DNA from: DASSSY01 sp035708205
Lineage (GTDB): Bacteria > Bacteroidota > Bacteroidia > Chitinophagales > Chitinophagaceae
Assembly: GCA_035708205.1 (NCBI GenBank)
Contig: DASSSY010000003.1
Span: 62,001-126,000 of the forward strand
Length of the DNA stretch: 64,000 nucleotides
Direction: 5' to 3'
Part shown: one piece after another, positions 1 to 7,159 of the stretch
How positions within the stretch are numbered: position 1 is the first letter of the stretch
Layout of the letters: the number at the start of each line of letters is the position of its first letter
Made by a program: the position numbers and the translations under genes
The notes under the pieces: generated by a model
The model's database searches: none
What the model was told of the DNA's origin: nothing
The model's input: the letters and a program-made list of their open reading frames with translations, nothing else

Positions 1-115
1 AATACTGGGATCGGGGCAAACCTGTCAATTTGCAGGCCCTGCTGATGCTTAGCTTATATTCCACTACAATCTCCGATGTCAGTTGCCTTTTCCGGCAGGG
101 CCCCAGCCTTTTTTT
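1..115 (-). CDS. IS3-family transposase OrfB (integrase domain), N-terminal fragment
   Basis: In the -1 frame relative to OrfA, the minus strand from 115 to 2 is open and reads KKRLGPCRKRQL, then TSEIVVEY and ISRACKLTGLPRSQY. These are the typical first residues of OrfB in the IS2/IS407-like groups of IS3, ahead of the DDE catalytic core. The frame runs off the window, so the catalytic residues are not visible and intactness cannot be judged. OrfB is probably made as an OrfAB fusion through the slippery site at 109-115. The family is clear from the motif even though the fragment is short. Confidence 0.7.
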
Positions 116-369
116 GTGATCACATCTTTTAAAATGTTATGATCCATACTTAACTCCGCATACATACGCTGTAGTCGCGCATGGGCGGCTTCCAGGTCTT
201 TCAACTTCCTTAAATCTGAAGATTCCATGCCTCCATATTTGGATCGCCAGTTGTAAAAGGTAGGCCGGGATATACCCAGATCACGGCAAATGTCTTCTGC
301 GCTCCGCCCGCTTTCATGCTCTTTTAGCGCTTTGATAATTTGCGTTTCGCTAAATCGTGTCTTTCTCAT
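79..369 (-). CDS. IS3-family transposase OrfA (HTH_Tnp_1)
   Basis: This 96-residue protein is the DNA-binding subunit of an IS3-type transposase; it recognises the terminal repeats and acts with OrfB or as OrfAB. The N-terminus has the family helix-turn-helix (RFSETQIIKALKEHESG, then DICRDLGISRPTFYNWRSKYGG at about 6-47). A leucine-rich coiled coil follows at about 52-85 (LRKLKDLEAAHARLQRM), the usual oligomerisation segment. Length and layout match full-length family members. It ends with TGA at 79-81, just past an A7 run where ribosomes can slip back one base into orfB. The start ATG at 369 lies about 65 bp inside the inferred IS end. Confidence 0.93.
   Translation of the reverse strand: MRKTRFSETQIIKALKEHESGRSAEDICRDLGISRPTFYNWRSKYGGMESSDLRKLKDLEAAHARLQRMYAELSMDHNILKDVITKKGWGPAGKGN
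109..115 (-). promoter_or_regulatory. Programmed -1 frameshift site (A7) joining OrfA to OrfB
   Basis: On the minus strand seven consecutive A residues sit in the phase A AAA AAA of the OrfA frame. Slipping back one base changes the reading from KKGWGPAGKGN-stop to KKRLGPCRKRQL, which is OrfB. IS3-family elements are known to use A-rich -1 slippery sites for this purpose. No downstream stimulatory structure was worked out. Confidence 0.75.
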
Positions 370-470
370 TTTTACAAGTTTAAAATTATAGATTTTTGTC
401 TAATTTTAAACTGTCTTATTTTTAGGGATACTGACAATGTTAGCGGAGCGCATCGCGAACGGATAATAAA

Positions 471-523
471 GCGGAATTTAAATTCCGCATAACCCAGCTT
501 CGGAATGCCCTGCGGAACATTCC
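471..523. repeat. REP-like cluster of extragenic palindromes
   Basis: Positions 471-488 form a perfect 18-bp palindrome (GCGGAATTTAAATTCCGC). A second inverted repeat follows, with arms GGAATG at 502-507 and CATTCC at 518-523. No open frame covers the region. GCGGA...TCCGC palindromes of this look recur between genes in Bacteroidota and resemble REP units mobilised by Y1 transposases, but no such transposase is visible here. Copy number elsewhere in the genome would decide. Confidence 0.45.
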
Positions 524-548
524 AAAGAGCAGAAATTCTATTTGAAAT

Positions 549-606
549 TATACCTTATCGGGTATAATTCCCAGTTTTTATGTAAAATTATACCCTATCG
601 GGTATG
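549..606. promoter_or_regulatory. Two HipB-like operator palindromes, 40 bp apart
   Basis: Site 1 (549-566) is TATACC-TTATC-GGGTATA and site 2 (589-606) is TATACCC-TATC-GGGTATG; both are near-perfect dyads and almost identical to each other. Centre spacing is 40 bp, close to four helical turns, as expected for cooperative dimers. HipB-type and other XRE antitoxins bind dyads of the general form TATCC-N8-GGATA, so this is a plausible autoregulatory operator. No XRE or hipA gene lies within the window; the partner may be left of the IS or lost. Confidence 0.4.
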
Positions 607-608
607 AT

Positions 609-626
609 TTATTTCCCGATACAGAA
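609..626 (-). other. Distal attachment site: duplicate of the mnmE 3' end
   Basis: On the minus strand the 18 bases read TTC TGT ATC GGG AAA TAA, that is Phe-Cys-Ile-Gly-Lys-stop, the conserved MnmE C-terminus. It matches 15673-15690 at 15 of 18 positions, and all three differences are synonymous (TTC/TTT, GGG/GGA, TAA/TAG). The longest identical core is CCGATACA on the plus strand (616-623). The preceding codons do not resemble MnmE, so this is a displaced gene end, not a gene. Confidence 0.75.
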
Positions 627-728
627 AGTAACAAATATAGCTCCACCGATGCTTTGAGCAGATAAAATGACAACTTTATGCCTGAAAAGTGTGAAAGGAA
701 AGGCTTTAAAGAGCAGGAAAAGTAAGAT

Positions 729-1436
729 TTAGTTTAAAGCAAGTGCTAACAAAAAATGATGTAGTGTGATTGCATTTGTATTTTCTCTATTACAAAATGA
801 ACAATATCTACATATAGTTGCAGAATTAGAAACAGGTGTTAAATAGTCATTATTTGTCCAATTGGTTGCTTTGTTATCAACTTCTAATTTTATCCAAGAA
901 TTTATCTTAGAATACCAATTAGGAATAGTATCATTTTGTATAAAAGCAATTATAGCAGATTCTTCTAAATGGCTACCATGCTTTTTATTTTTAAATCGTT
1001 CAATTCCTCCAGTATTTTTCGCTATTCCAATAACATATTCTTTTTCACTTCTGCTTGCTGAAATATTAGGGATTGGTAATCTTTTACACTCTATTTGAAA
1101 GAATGATTGAGTGGCAAAATTTTTTGTTTGATTATTCCATAATGTAACCCCTATATCTGGTTTGAAATTAGTTCCTTTATTTTCATCATCTTTTCCAAAA
1201 ATGAACTTATAAGGTAAATATGGGTTATAGTCATAAGAATGTCCATTAAAAAAAATTATCAGGTACTGATTAAGTAACTTTTCAACTTCATTTTCAGAAC
1301 TAATGTCATTATTTTTTAGTGCATTTGGAAACAGTGGTAAATAATTACAAATAAAATTTATTACCCCATCTATCAATGGTTTGATAGGTATAGTGGTATC
1401 TCCCGCAGGAATGGCATCAACTCTATTGCAAATCAT
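729..1436 (-). CDS. Predicted PD-(D/E)XK restriction endonuclease
   Basis: This 235-residue protein overlaps the end of the upstream DNA methyltransferase gene by 4 nt (ATGA), so the two are translationally coupled. A nuclease core is visible as FKPDIGVTLW at about residue 92 and FFQIECKRL at about 112, which supply the PD and E-x-K residues of the PD-(D/E)XK fold. The C-terminal third carries CRYCSFC (about residue 209), a possible half of a metal-binding site or a structural feature. Family and context suggest it cleaves unmodified DNA while the methyltransferase protects the host. The recognition sequence cannot be read from the sequence. No named family was recognised with certainty. Confidence 0.6.
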   Translation of the reverse strand: MICNRVDAIPAGDTTIPIKPLIDGVINFICNYLPLFPNALKNNDISSENEVEKLLNQYLIIFFNGHSYDYNPYLPYKFIFGKDDENKGTNFKPDIGVTLWNNQTKNFATQSFFQIECKRLPIPNISASRSEKEYVIGIAKNTGGIERFKNKKHGSHLEESAIIAFIQNDTIPNWYSKINSWIKLEVDNKATNWTNNDYLTPVSNSATICRYCSFCNRENTNAITLHHFLLALALN

Positions 1437-4252
1437 CTTTTTAATAAGTTTAGATTAATGATGTCTGCAATAGTGGTATCAACGTCAATCAAAGCTGATG
1501 TTTTTAGCCAATATCTTAATTGTTTTGGTTTAATGATAAAAACCTTATTCTGACTATGTATTATAGATATTTTTTTTATGCTTACACTTTTCTTTTTATC
1601 GCTGATTAAGGAGGACAGATTAACTGTTTTATCGGTAATTACTTCAACTTCCTGATTTTCTATTTTACCATATTGAAAACACAAAATGAAACACGCAGGT
1701 GTATTATAGAATGCTTTTAAAGAAAAGTTTTTACTATTTGTTTGATAAATCGAGTTGATTGCTTCTAAATATATGTTGGAATAGTTTAGCAGGTCGTTAG
1801 GAATTACTTCATTTCTTTTAATGCGAATTTCTTTATTAGTTAAAGAATTTTCACCCTGCCCAAATTCACTTATTTTATAATTAGCAATATCACTTACTAC
1901 AATTAAATCTGCCTTTGATAGTGTATTATCATTAATTATTGGTAGGTTTAAAAAATCTGATTTTAATACATCATAAGGCCTGTCTAATCCTTGTCTTGTA
2001 CTTGTTCCTGCGATATAGGAAACAAGAAAATCAGAATATTTGTCAAAGTATTTTTTTAGCTTCAATGTTTTTGAAACACTTGTTAATACTGTTTTTAAAA
2101 CCTGAGCCTTATCATCTGTAACTTCATTGACATATTTAGGAAAAACACCGTCAGTTATTTTAGTTTCAAAATAAATAGCAGCGTTATCTAAATCTGTTCC
2201 TTTAATTGAAGAATAGTTTCTTATTAATTGTGTTTCTTTTTTACTAATTATATCTTCTACTGTTTCATACTCATTATCTAAAATTATTCGATTGATAAGA
2301 TTAGATAACTTATATCCACCAAATAAGTTGCTTTTCCAACTATAATTTAAGTGAGCATTTTTCCGCTCTACACCATGAATATCATTAGTGTCAATCTCAA
2401 AGAAAAGTCGTTCCTTGCTCGGATTAGTTCTCTTTACAACAATGTGAGTAATCTCATCATTTTTTTTATCTGAGTTTTCAATAAATATAGCACAGGTTGG
2501 AACTGTGGCAGAAGGGAATAGTACTCGTCTTAATGTTGTAAAATCAATTACCTGAAGTACATTATTGTTTGCAAATAGCTCTTTTCTAAATACTTCATTT
2601 TCCTTTTTATGAAGTAGAGGTAGAGCAGGTTGAATTAGACATAATAATCCGGACACCTTTTTTAAGAGCTTTGTTGACAATTGAAGAAAGAGCAAAGCAA
2701 CATTACTGTCTTTAATTGAGTATGTTTTTATATTATGCTTATTAACAACTTCATTGAAGTAGTCTGATTTTTTATATTCTGAACCGTCAGGCTTAGGAGG
2801 AGGGTTGAATGGCGGATTACCTATTACCAAATCAAATGATTCCTCAATCTTTTTATTTACAATAAAATCAAAAAAATCACTTTGAATAATATTTGCTTTT
2901 CCTAAGTCCTGAAAAGTTAGCTCTGTCCATATCTGCTTTGGAGATAACATTTGACATAGTGCTAACTGCAAGCTGAATTTGGTTAATTCAACCGCATTTT
3001 TATTGATGTCAACTCCAAAGATGTTATCTTTTAAAATTTTCTGCAATACTTTTATTCCAACCTTCTTTGGAAACGAATTAGTCTTATAATATTCTCCTAT
3101 TTTGTAGTTTTCTACAAGACGTTTAAAACAGTTTACCAAAAAAATTCCCGAACCACAACTTACATCAATTGTTTTTATATTGTAATCTGTAGAATTATTT
3201 ACAGTATGTATTGGAAGACATTCATCAATCAAAAAATTGACTAAATAATGGGGCGTATATACAGCACCTTTGTCCTCTGTTGGTAAAAATTCTTCATAGA
3301 TATTACTAATTAATTCTACAGGAATATGCTTGAAAGAATATAAATCCCATAAAACTAATTGATTTTTTGCATCAATTTTTGCATCAAAGAAATTGATAAT
3401 CTGCTTTAGGTTTGCATTTCTTAAATCGTTTTTATCACCATCTGACAAGTCGAAAATTCCACCATTAAATTTAATTGATAACTTTTCTAAGACATCAACC
3501 AATTTATTTTGTTGCAGTATTTCTATAAATGAATTGCAATCAACTGATTCTTGAAAAAATTTCTCTGCTAAATTCACACCATTAGTATCAACTCCATTTT
3601 CTTCCAAGAATTTTATAAGGGTTGATATTATAATGACGTAATCAAATAATCGTTGGGAAATCTTACTGCTTTTCTTGTAGTTTTTTCGTAACGCTTTAAG
3701 CTTATCTATCAGATTATTGTAAGCTGTTGTACCATATAAGTAATGACGATGTGCTTCATCACTTTCCCAAAAGCTACCATTTTTAAATTTTTCAGCATTA
3801 TAGGCTTCGATTATTCTTGCATAACTTGCTATGTTATTCAAGTCAATATACGCAACTTCTTTCGAGAAAGTACTTCCGCTTGAATCTATGGAAACCGGCT
3901 TTCTACTGTCAAAAAATTTAATCTTAGTAAGTTCAACTACTATGAAAGTGGGAATAAGGCAATTACTCCAAAGTTCTTTGTGAATTTGGGTATAATCTGT
4001 ACCTAATCGGTTATTGGAATTGTCATAAATATATACTTGAGGCAAAGGAGGTCTATTGTCCTCAAAGTATCTGAAAAAGACAGCATCAGCTTTAAAAACA
4101 GCAGCCTTTTCTAATTCAAGAATTTGGTAAGGAGTTAAATTATTATTGCTATTTTTTAGTTCCGAAACGAATATAACAGATTGATTCTCAGCATCCCCTA
4201 TCTGAAAACCAATAATTTGCAACCCTTTCTGTAAACTTTCTGTAGCAATCAC
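1433..4252 (-). CDS. Eco57I-like class I N6-adenine DNA methyltransferase
   Basis: The protein (939 residues) transfers methyl from S-adenosylmethionine to adenine in DNA. Motif X-like VYTPHYLVNFLID stands at about 331, motif I DVSCGSGIFLVN at about 362 binds SAM, and motif IV NPPF at about 479 is the N6-adenine catalytic motif, followed by the proline-rich NPPPKPDG. A long N-terminal domain (1-320) and a C-terminal domain (600-939), probably for target recognition, flank the core, as in type IIG/Eco57I-like enzymes. No nuclease motif is seen in its own N-terminus; cleavage is probably done by the coupled gene at 729-1436. A -7-like element (CAAATTTA on plus, 4275-4282) lies upstream. Very AT-rich. 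Confidence 0.85.
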   Translation of the reverse strand: MIATESLQKGLQIIGFQIGDAENQSVIFVSELKNSNNNLTPYQILELEKAAVFKADAVFFRYFEDNRPPLPQVYIYDNSNNRLGTDYTQIHKELWSNCLIPTFIVVELTKIKFFDSRKPVSIDSSGSTFSKEVAYIDLNNIASYARIIEAYNAEKFKNGSFWESDEAHRHYLYGTTAYNNLIDKLKALRKNYKKSSKISQRLFDYVIIISTLIKFLEENGVDTNGVNLAEKFFQESVDCNSFIEILQQNKLVDVLEKLSIKFNGGIFDLSDGDKNDLRNANLKQIINFFDAKIDAKNQLVLWDLYSFKHIPVELISNIYEEFLPTEDKGAVYTPHYLVNFLIDECLPIHTVNNSTDYNIKTIDVSCGSGIFLVNCFKRLVENYKIGEYYKTNSFPKKVGIKVLQKILKDNIFGVDINKNAVELTKFSLQLALCQMLSPKQIWTELTFQDLGKANIIQSDFFDFIVNKKIEESFDLVIGNPPFNPPPKPDGSEYKKSDYFNEVVNKHNIKTYSIKDSNVALLFLQLSTKLLKKVSGLLCLIQPALPLLHKKENEVFRKELFANNNVLQVIDFTTLRRVLFPSATVPTCAIFIENSDKKNDEITHIVVKRTNPSKERLFFEIDTNDIHGVERKNAHLNYSWKSNLFGGYKLSNLINRIILDNEYETVEDIISKKETQLIRNYSSIKGTDLDNAAIYFETKITDGVFPKYVNEVTDDKAQVLKTVLTSVSKTLKLKKYFDKYSDFLVSYIAGTSTRQGLDRPYDVLKSDFLNLPIINDNTLSKADLIVVSDIANYKISEFGQGENSLTNKEIRIKRNEVIPNDLLNYSNIYLEAINSIYQTNSKNFSLKAFYNTPACFILCFQYGKIENQEVEVITDKTVNLSSLISDKKKSVSIKKISIIHSQNKVFIIKPKQLRYWLKTSALIDVDTTIADIINLNLLKR

Positions 4253-4394
4253 TAATGATTTAGTTTGAAAGTAGCAAATTTACGAAAAAAGATACTGAAT
4301 TTTATCCACATTCAAAAATAAAATTAAAATGCATACACTTGCCCACACATCTATCCTACTTTATCAAAAACACCTTAAAATTTCATATTGAATA

Positions 4395-5024
4395 CTACCC
4401 ACGTTTCCTCCTCACCAACTCCTCTTTCAACCATTGAATTAATTTAGGTAAATGCGGATTCTGTATGCGCATAACATTGTACATACTTGTTAGTTGTTCA
4501 TCTGTCAATGTTTTAAAAAATGCTCTTGAACCTGCCTCTTTAAAACCCTCATCGTTGAAATCATCTTCTACCGTTGCTGCTTTTTCTATTTTTTCAATAG
4601 TTGATTCATAAGTTTCTTTTACGCCGTCATCTACTTCATCAACAGTAAAAGGTTCAACCGACATAGAAACGCGAGGTGGTTTCTCGCCTTTCCAATATTT
4701 ACATAGCAAAACGTAACAGCAAGTGTACATTGCTTCCAATAAGTTTCTGCCTTTGTCCTGATGAATCGTACCTGTTCCGTCTCTGCTGTAGAACCTGCAC
4801 CAGTTTTCGTGCATATCAATATGCAAAAGGCGAACTACATTTCTTCTTTGTATCGTATGAATCAGGTACATCATCCAGTTCCAATCCTGATGATATAAGA
4901 GTGTGGTTACGTTGCCGAAAAGTAAGTTCTCTTTTTCTAAAAGATAATTTTCGCCATTGAAAATAAACTTATGAAAATAGGCATTCACTTTTTGTATGTT
5001 CTTATCACTACTAAACATGGACAT
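4395..5024 (-). CDS. Uncharacterised protein with a possible phage ABA-sandwich domain
   Basis: The 209-residue protein starts 11 nt after the nuclease-like gene at 5036-5926 and is likely co-transcribed with it. Residues about 44-112 (DWNWMMYLIHTI, then a beta-rich stretch, then LLEAMYTCCYVLLCKYW) resemble the small 'phage ABA sandwich' domain of Bacteroidota phage and island proteins, which typically begins DWNWLMPVV. The similarity is judged by eye only. The middle is acidic (TVEDDFNDEG) and the C-terminus is basic and helical (LIQWLKEELVRRKRG). No catalytic motif is visible. A helper or regulator of the adjacent nuclease is one possibility, but the function is unknown. Confidence 0.55.
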   Translation of the reverse strand: MSMFSSDKNIQKVNAYFHKFIFNGENYLLEKENLLFGNVTTLLYHQDWNWMMYLIHTIQRRNVVRLLHIDMHENWCRFYSRDGTGTIHQDKGRNLLEAMYTCCYVLLCKYWKGEKPPRVSMSVEPFTVDEVDDGVKETYESTIEKIEKAATVEDDFNDEGFKEAGSRAFFKTLTDEQLTSMYNVMRIQNPHLPKLIQWLKEELVRRKRG

Positions 5025-5035
5025 AAATTGATTTT

Positions 5036-5926
5036 TTATTGTGATGAAATGTTGTACCCTAAAAAATTAGCTTGTTTTATAAATCGCTCAATGTTACTCG
5101 CTCCCCATTCACGACTTACAGCAATAGTACTGTTGTCTTTCAGGGCAATGAGTTCATTAGGTTCTATAAAATGTCTCTTTCTTCCAGTATTATTATAGGT
5201 TTCGTCTGCACTTTTTGAGTCTGTAAATGTTTCTTTGCCCTGCAATGAGTTAGGAAAAGAAACTGCTAATTTACTGAATGTAATGTCGGGGTTCTTGTTT
5301 ATATGCTCTTTGATAACTGCCAATACCAAACGACCTTTCCCATAATTTTTTCCATTAAAAGTATATTGCGTATAGTCTTTAATGCCTTTTGTTGTGAAGT
5401 AGGTATCTGTGATAATGTAAACATTTCCGTCATTGCCACGATAGCGTTTTATAGTCAATGCTGCAATGGGAATTTTATTATGTTGAAGACCATTCATTAT
5501 TGCTAATGATAAGTCATGTGTAATATCTTCCCCTACCATGATACCAATCCATTTAGGTTCATTATTTAAACTGTAATCCCAAATATCATCTCCCCTGAAT
5601 TTATCTAATATTTGTTGTCTTTCGTTTAAGTAGCTCTTTAGCTGCTCTAAGTGAAATTCAGTTAACTGACCTTTCTTTAGCTCTACAATAGCAAGATATT
5701 CCTGACCATACTTTGCCAGAATATCAATCCTGCCATCAGTTGCTTTATCATACCTGCCGTCAATTAAGGGGACTTCACTCTTGATTATTGAAACATCATT
5801 TAGGGTTTTGTTCAATGCCAGAACAGATTCATTTTCTATCAAGTAAGCTTCCATAACAAGCTCACTCTTAAAATGAATTTGATTTACCGGCGTGTTATTA
5901 ACTGAAATATGTCTATGGATATACAT
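5036..5926 (-). CDS. Predicted PD-(D/E)XK nuclease-fold protein
   Basis: This 296-residue protein has a nuclease-type core at about residues 60-90: DGRIDILAKY followed by EYLAIVELKKGQL. This is the D-I-L ... V-E-L-K-K arrangement shared by NucS/DUF91-like and other PD-(D/E)XK enzymes. A central region with GIMVGEDITHDL and a C-terminal basic/aromatic part (SREWGASNIERFIKQANFLGY) could bind DNA. It is separated by 11 nt from the downstream gene at 4395-5024. The pair sits between the restriction-modification candidate and the zinc-ribbon protein inside the element, so a defence role is plausible. It may also be a repair-type nuclease; the catalytic residues are inferred from spacing alone. Confidence 0.6.
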   Translation of the reverse strand: MYIHRHISVNNTPVNQIHFKSELVMEAYLIENESVLALNKTLNDVSIIKSEVPLIDGRYDKATDGRIDILAKYGQEYLAIVELKKGQLTEFHLEQLKSYLNERQQILDKFRGDDIWDYSLNNEPKWIGIMVGEDITHDLSLAIMNGLQHNKIPIAALTIKRYRGNDGNVYIITDTYFTTKGIKDYTQYTFNGKNYGKGRLVLAVIKEHINKNPDITFSKLAVSFPNSLQGKETFTDSKSADETYNNTGRKRHFIEPNELIALKDNSTIAVSREWGASNIERFIKQANFLGYNISSQ

Positions 5927-6024
5927 TGTTATACAGTTCTTGGAATTTTTATTTTAGAAATGAATCTTGCGCAAAATGAACCAACTTATTCTTTCATACG
6001 CATTCTATATCGTCGAAACATAAA

Positions 6025-6063
6025 AATAGCCCTGATGTAGCCTAAAAGCGTATCAGGGCTATT
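6025..6063 (-). terminator. Rho-independent terminator after the zinc-ribbon gene
   Basis: Arms AATAGCCCTGAT (6025-6036) and ATCAGGGCTATT (6052-6063) form a perfect 12-bp stem. Read on the minus strand the stem is followed by a short T tract. It begins 8 bp after the stop of the gene at 6071-6301 and separates it from the 5036-5926 operon. Confidence 0.8.
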
Positions 6064-6070
6064 ATAATCT

Positions 6071-6301
6071 TTAGTATTGCTCTTTACCGCAGAACTTACA
6101 TATCGTTGCCTCTTTTTTTATTGCTTCTGCACAGTACGGACACTTTTTAACTCCTTTGGGCTTTGCAACTAAAGCAAGCGGCAACGCTATTATAAAGCAA
6201 GCGGAGCCAAAAATCCACCACAGAATGAAGCTTCTTCCTTTGTTTTTAGCAATGAAAGCGGGGAGTATGCCAATGAGTATTACAATGATAATAAATCCCA
6301 T
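6071..6301 (-). CDS. Small membrane protein with a C-terminal zinc ribbon
   Basis: The 76-residue protein has two hydrophobic segments (about 2-18 and 27-45), a short basic linker (AKPKGVKK) and a C-terminal zinc-binding knuckle pair CPYC-x11-CKFC at about 54-72. This layout, two transmembrane helices with a cytoplasmic zinc ribbon, is common in small bacterial membrane proteins of unknown function. It lies 36 bp downstream of the lipoprotein gene at 6338-7159 and ends in a strong terminator, so the two genes may form one transcript. Function is unknown; a structural or regulatory zinc site is inferred. Confidence 0.75.
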   Translation of the reverse strand: MGFIIIVILIGILPAFIAKNKGRSFILWWIFGSACFIIALPLALVAKPKGVKKCPYCAEAIKKEATICKFCGKEQY

Positions 6302-6337
6302 ATCTGTAATGTTGTTGGTTTTGGTTTTAGTTTTTAA

Positions 6338-7159
6338 TTATTGACAATCGTATTGGAACTGAATTACAGTAACTCCATTAGCTTTAACAACAGTAGGGTA
6401 ATCATTTGCATTGAACTCATAAGTTAGCGTGTAAGTATGCGTACCACTATTGTCAATATGGGTAATGGTTTCAGGTAAATATTTGCTTCTTAGAAATCCG
6501 TCATAAAAAATATTTTGCTGGTCTCCATACAGATAATCGCTTAATTGCAAATACAAGTTGATAGCATTGTTATCAGTGAACAGCTTATTCTCTTTTGTGC
6601 CGTAGGTGTAGGTATAATTATCATACGGCTGACTATCGCTATCAAACCTGTTTACTTTATTGAGCAAACCGGAACTGCTAAAAGTAAATTCACTATAAGC
6701 ATGGTACAACGGCCCTGCATGAGCACTGTCCTGATGATAATAATCTACTTTACTAAGTTGTCCTGCTAAATATTGGTATAGGTTAGAATCCACTCTGCTG
6801 TTACCGTTATAACCTTTCAGCAAGGTTACCGCTCCGGTACTATTGTAGCGTAATGAATCATAGTAAAACAAGGTGCTGCCCTTATAGTAATTACGTCTTA
6901 CTACATTACTGCCACTATACACATACTGGAATTTATACGGTAGTGGTGTAATACTTTCTATCTGACCACCGCTATAATTGACATTAGCCGTAACTGGCGC
7001 ATCTGATAGGTCAAACTCTGTGGTATAGCTGATTTGTGATAATCGGCATGTACCACTATCGGGTGTGTTAGGGTCATTAGGTGTAGTGTCATCTTTTGAG
7101 CAAGCGGAAAATAGTGTAACTCCTGACAATACTGCCGACAATAGCATTTTTGTTTTCAT
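6338..7159 (-). CDS. Lipoprotein with YD-like beta repeats (DUF4595-like)
   Basis: Starting at ATG 7159 the protein (273 residues) has a clear lipoprotein signal peptide, MKTKMLLSAVLSG then LFSAC as lipobox. A longer frame upstream (to 7270) would put 37 extra residues before the signal and is rejected. After an acidic linker (SKDDTTPNDPNTPDSG) the body consists of repeated aromatic beta strands such as YYDSLRYNSTGAV and YSEFTFSSSGLLNKV, typical of YD/RHS-like secreted proteins and DUF4595 lipoproteins of Bacteroidota. It is probably anchored to the outer membrane or periplasmic face. Its role inside an integrated element is unknown; such genes often travel as cargo. Confidence 0.75.
   Translation of the reverse strand: MKTKMLLSAVLSGVTLFSACSKDDTTPNDPNTPDSGTCRLSQISYTTEFDLSDAPVTANVNYSGGQIESITPLPYKFQYVYSGSNVVRRNYYKGSTLFYYDSLRYNSTGAVTLLKGYNGNSRVDSNLYQYLAGQLSKVDYYHQDSAHAGPLYHAYSEFTFSSSGLLNKVNRFDSDSQPYDNYTYTYGTKENKLFTDNNAINLYLQLSDYLYGDQQNIFYDGFLRSKYLPETITHIDNSGTHTYTLTYEFNANDYPTVVKANGVTVIQFQYDCQ

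Larger units (their letters stand above)
1..436 (-). mobile_element. IS3-family insertion sequence, 5' part, cut by the window edge
   Basis: The stretch contains orfA and the start of orfB of an IS3-family element reading leftward; the rest lies outside the window. The likely outer end is at 436: on the minus strand the sequence begins TGTCAGTATCCCTAAAAA, and IS3-family ends commonly start with TG and carry a similar CCCTAAAAA-type run. The other terminal repeat and the target duplication cannot be seen, so the exact boundary is inferred. The IS abuts REP-like palindromes at 471-523. Confidence 0.75.
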
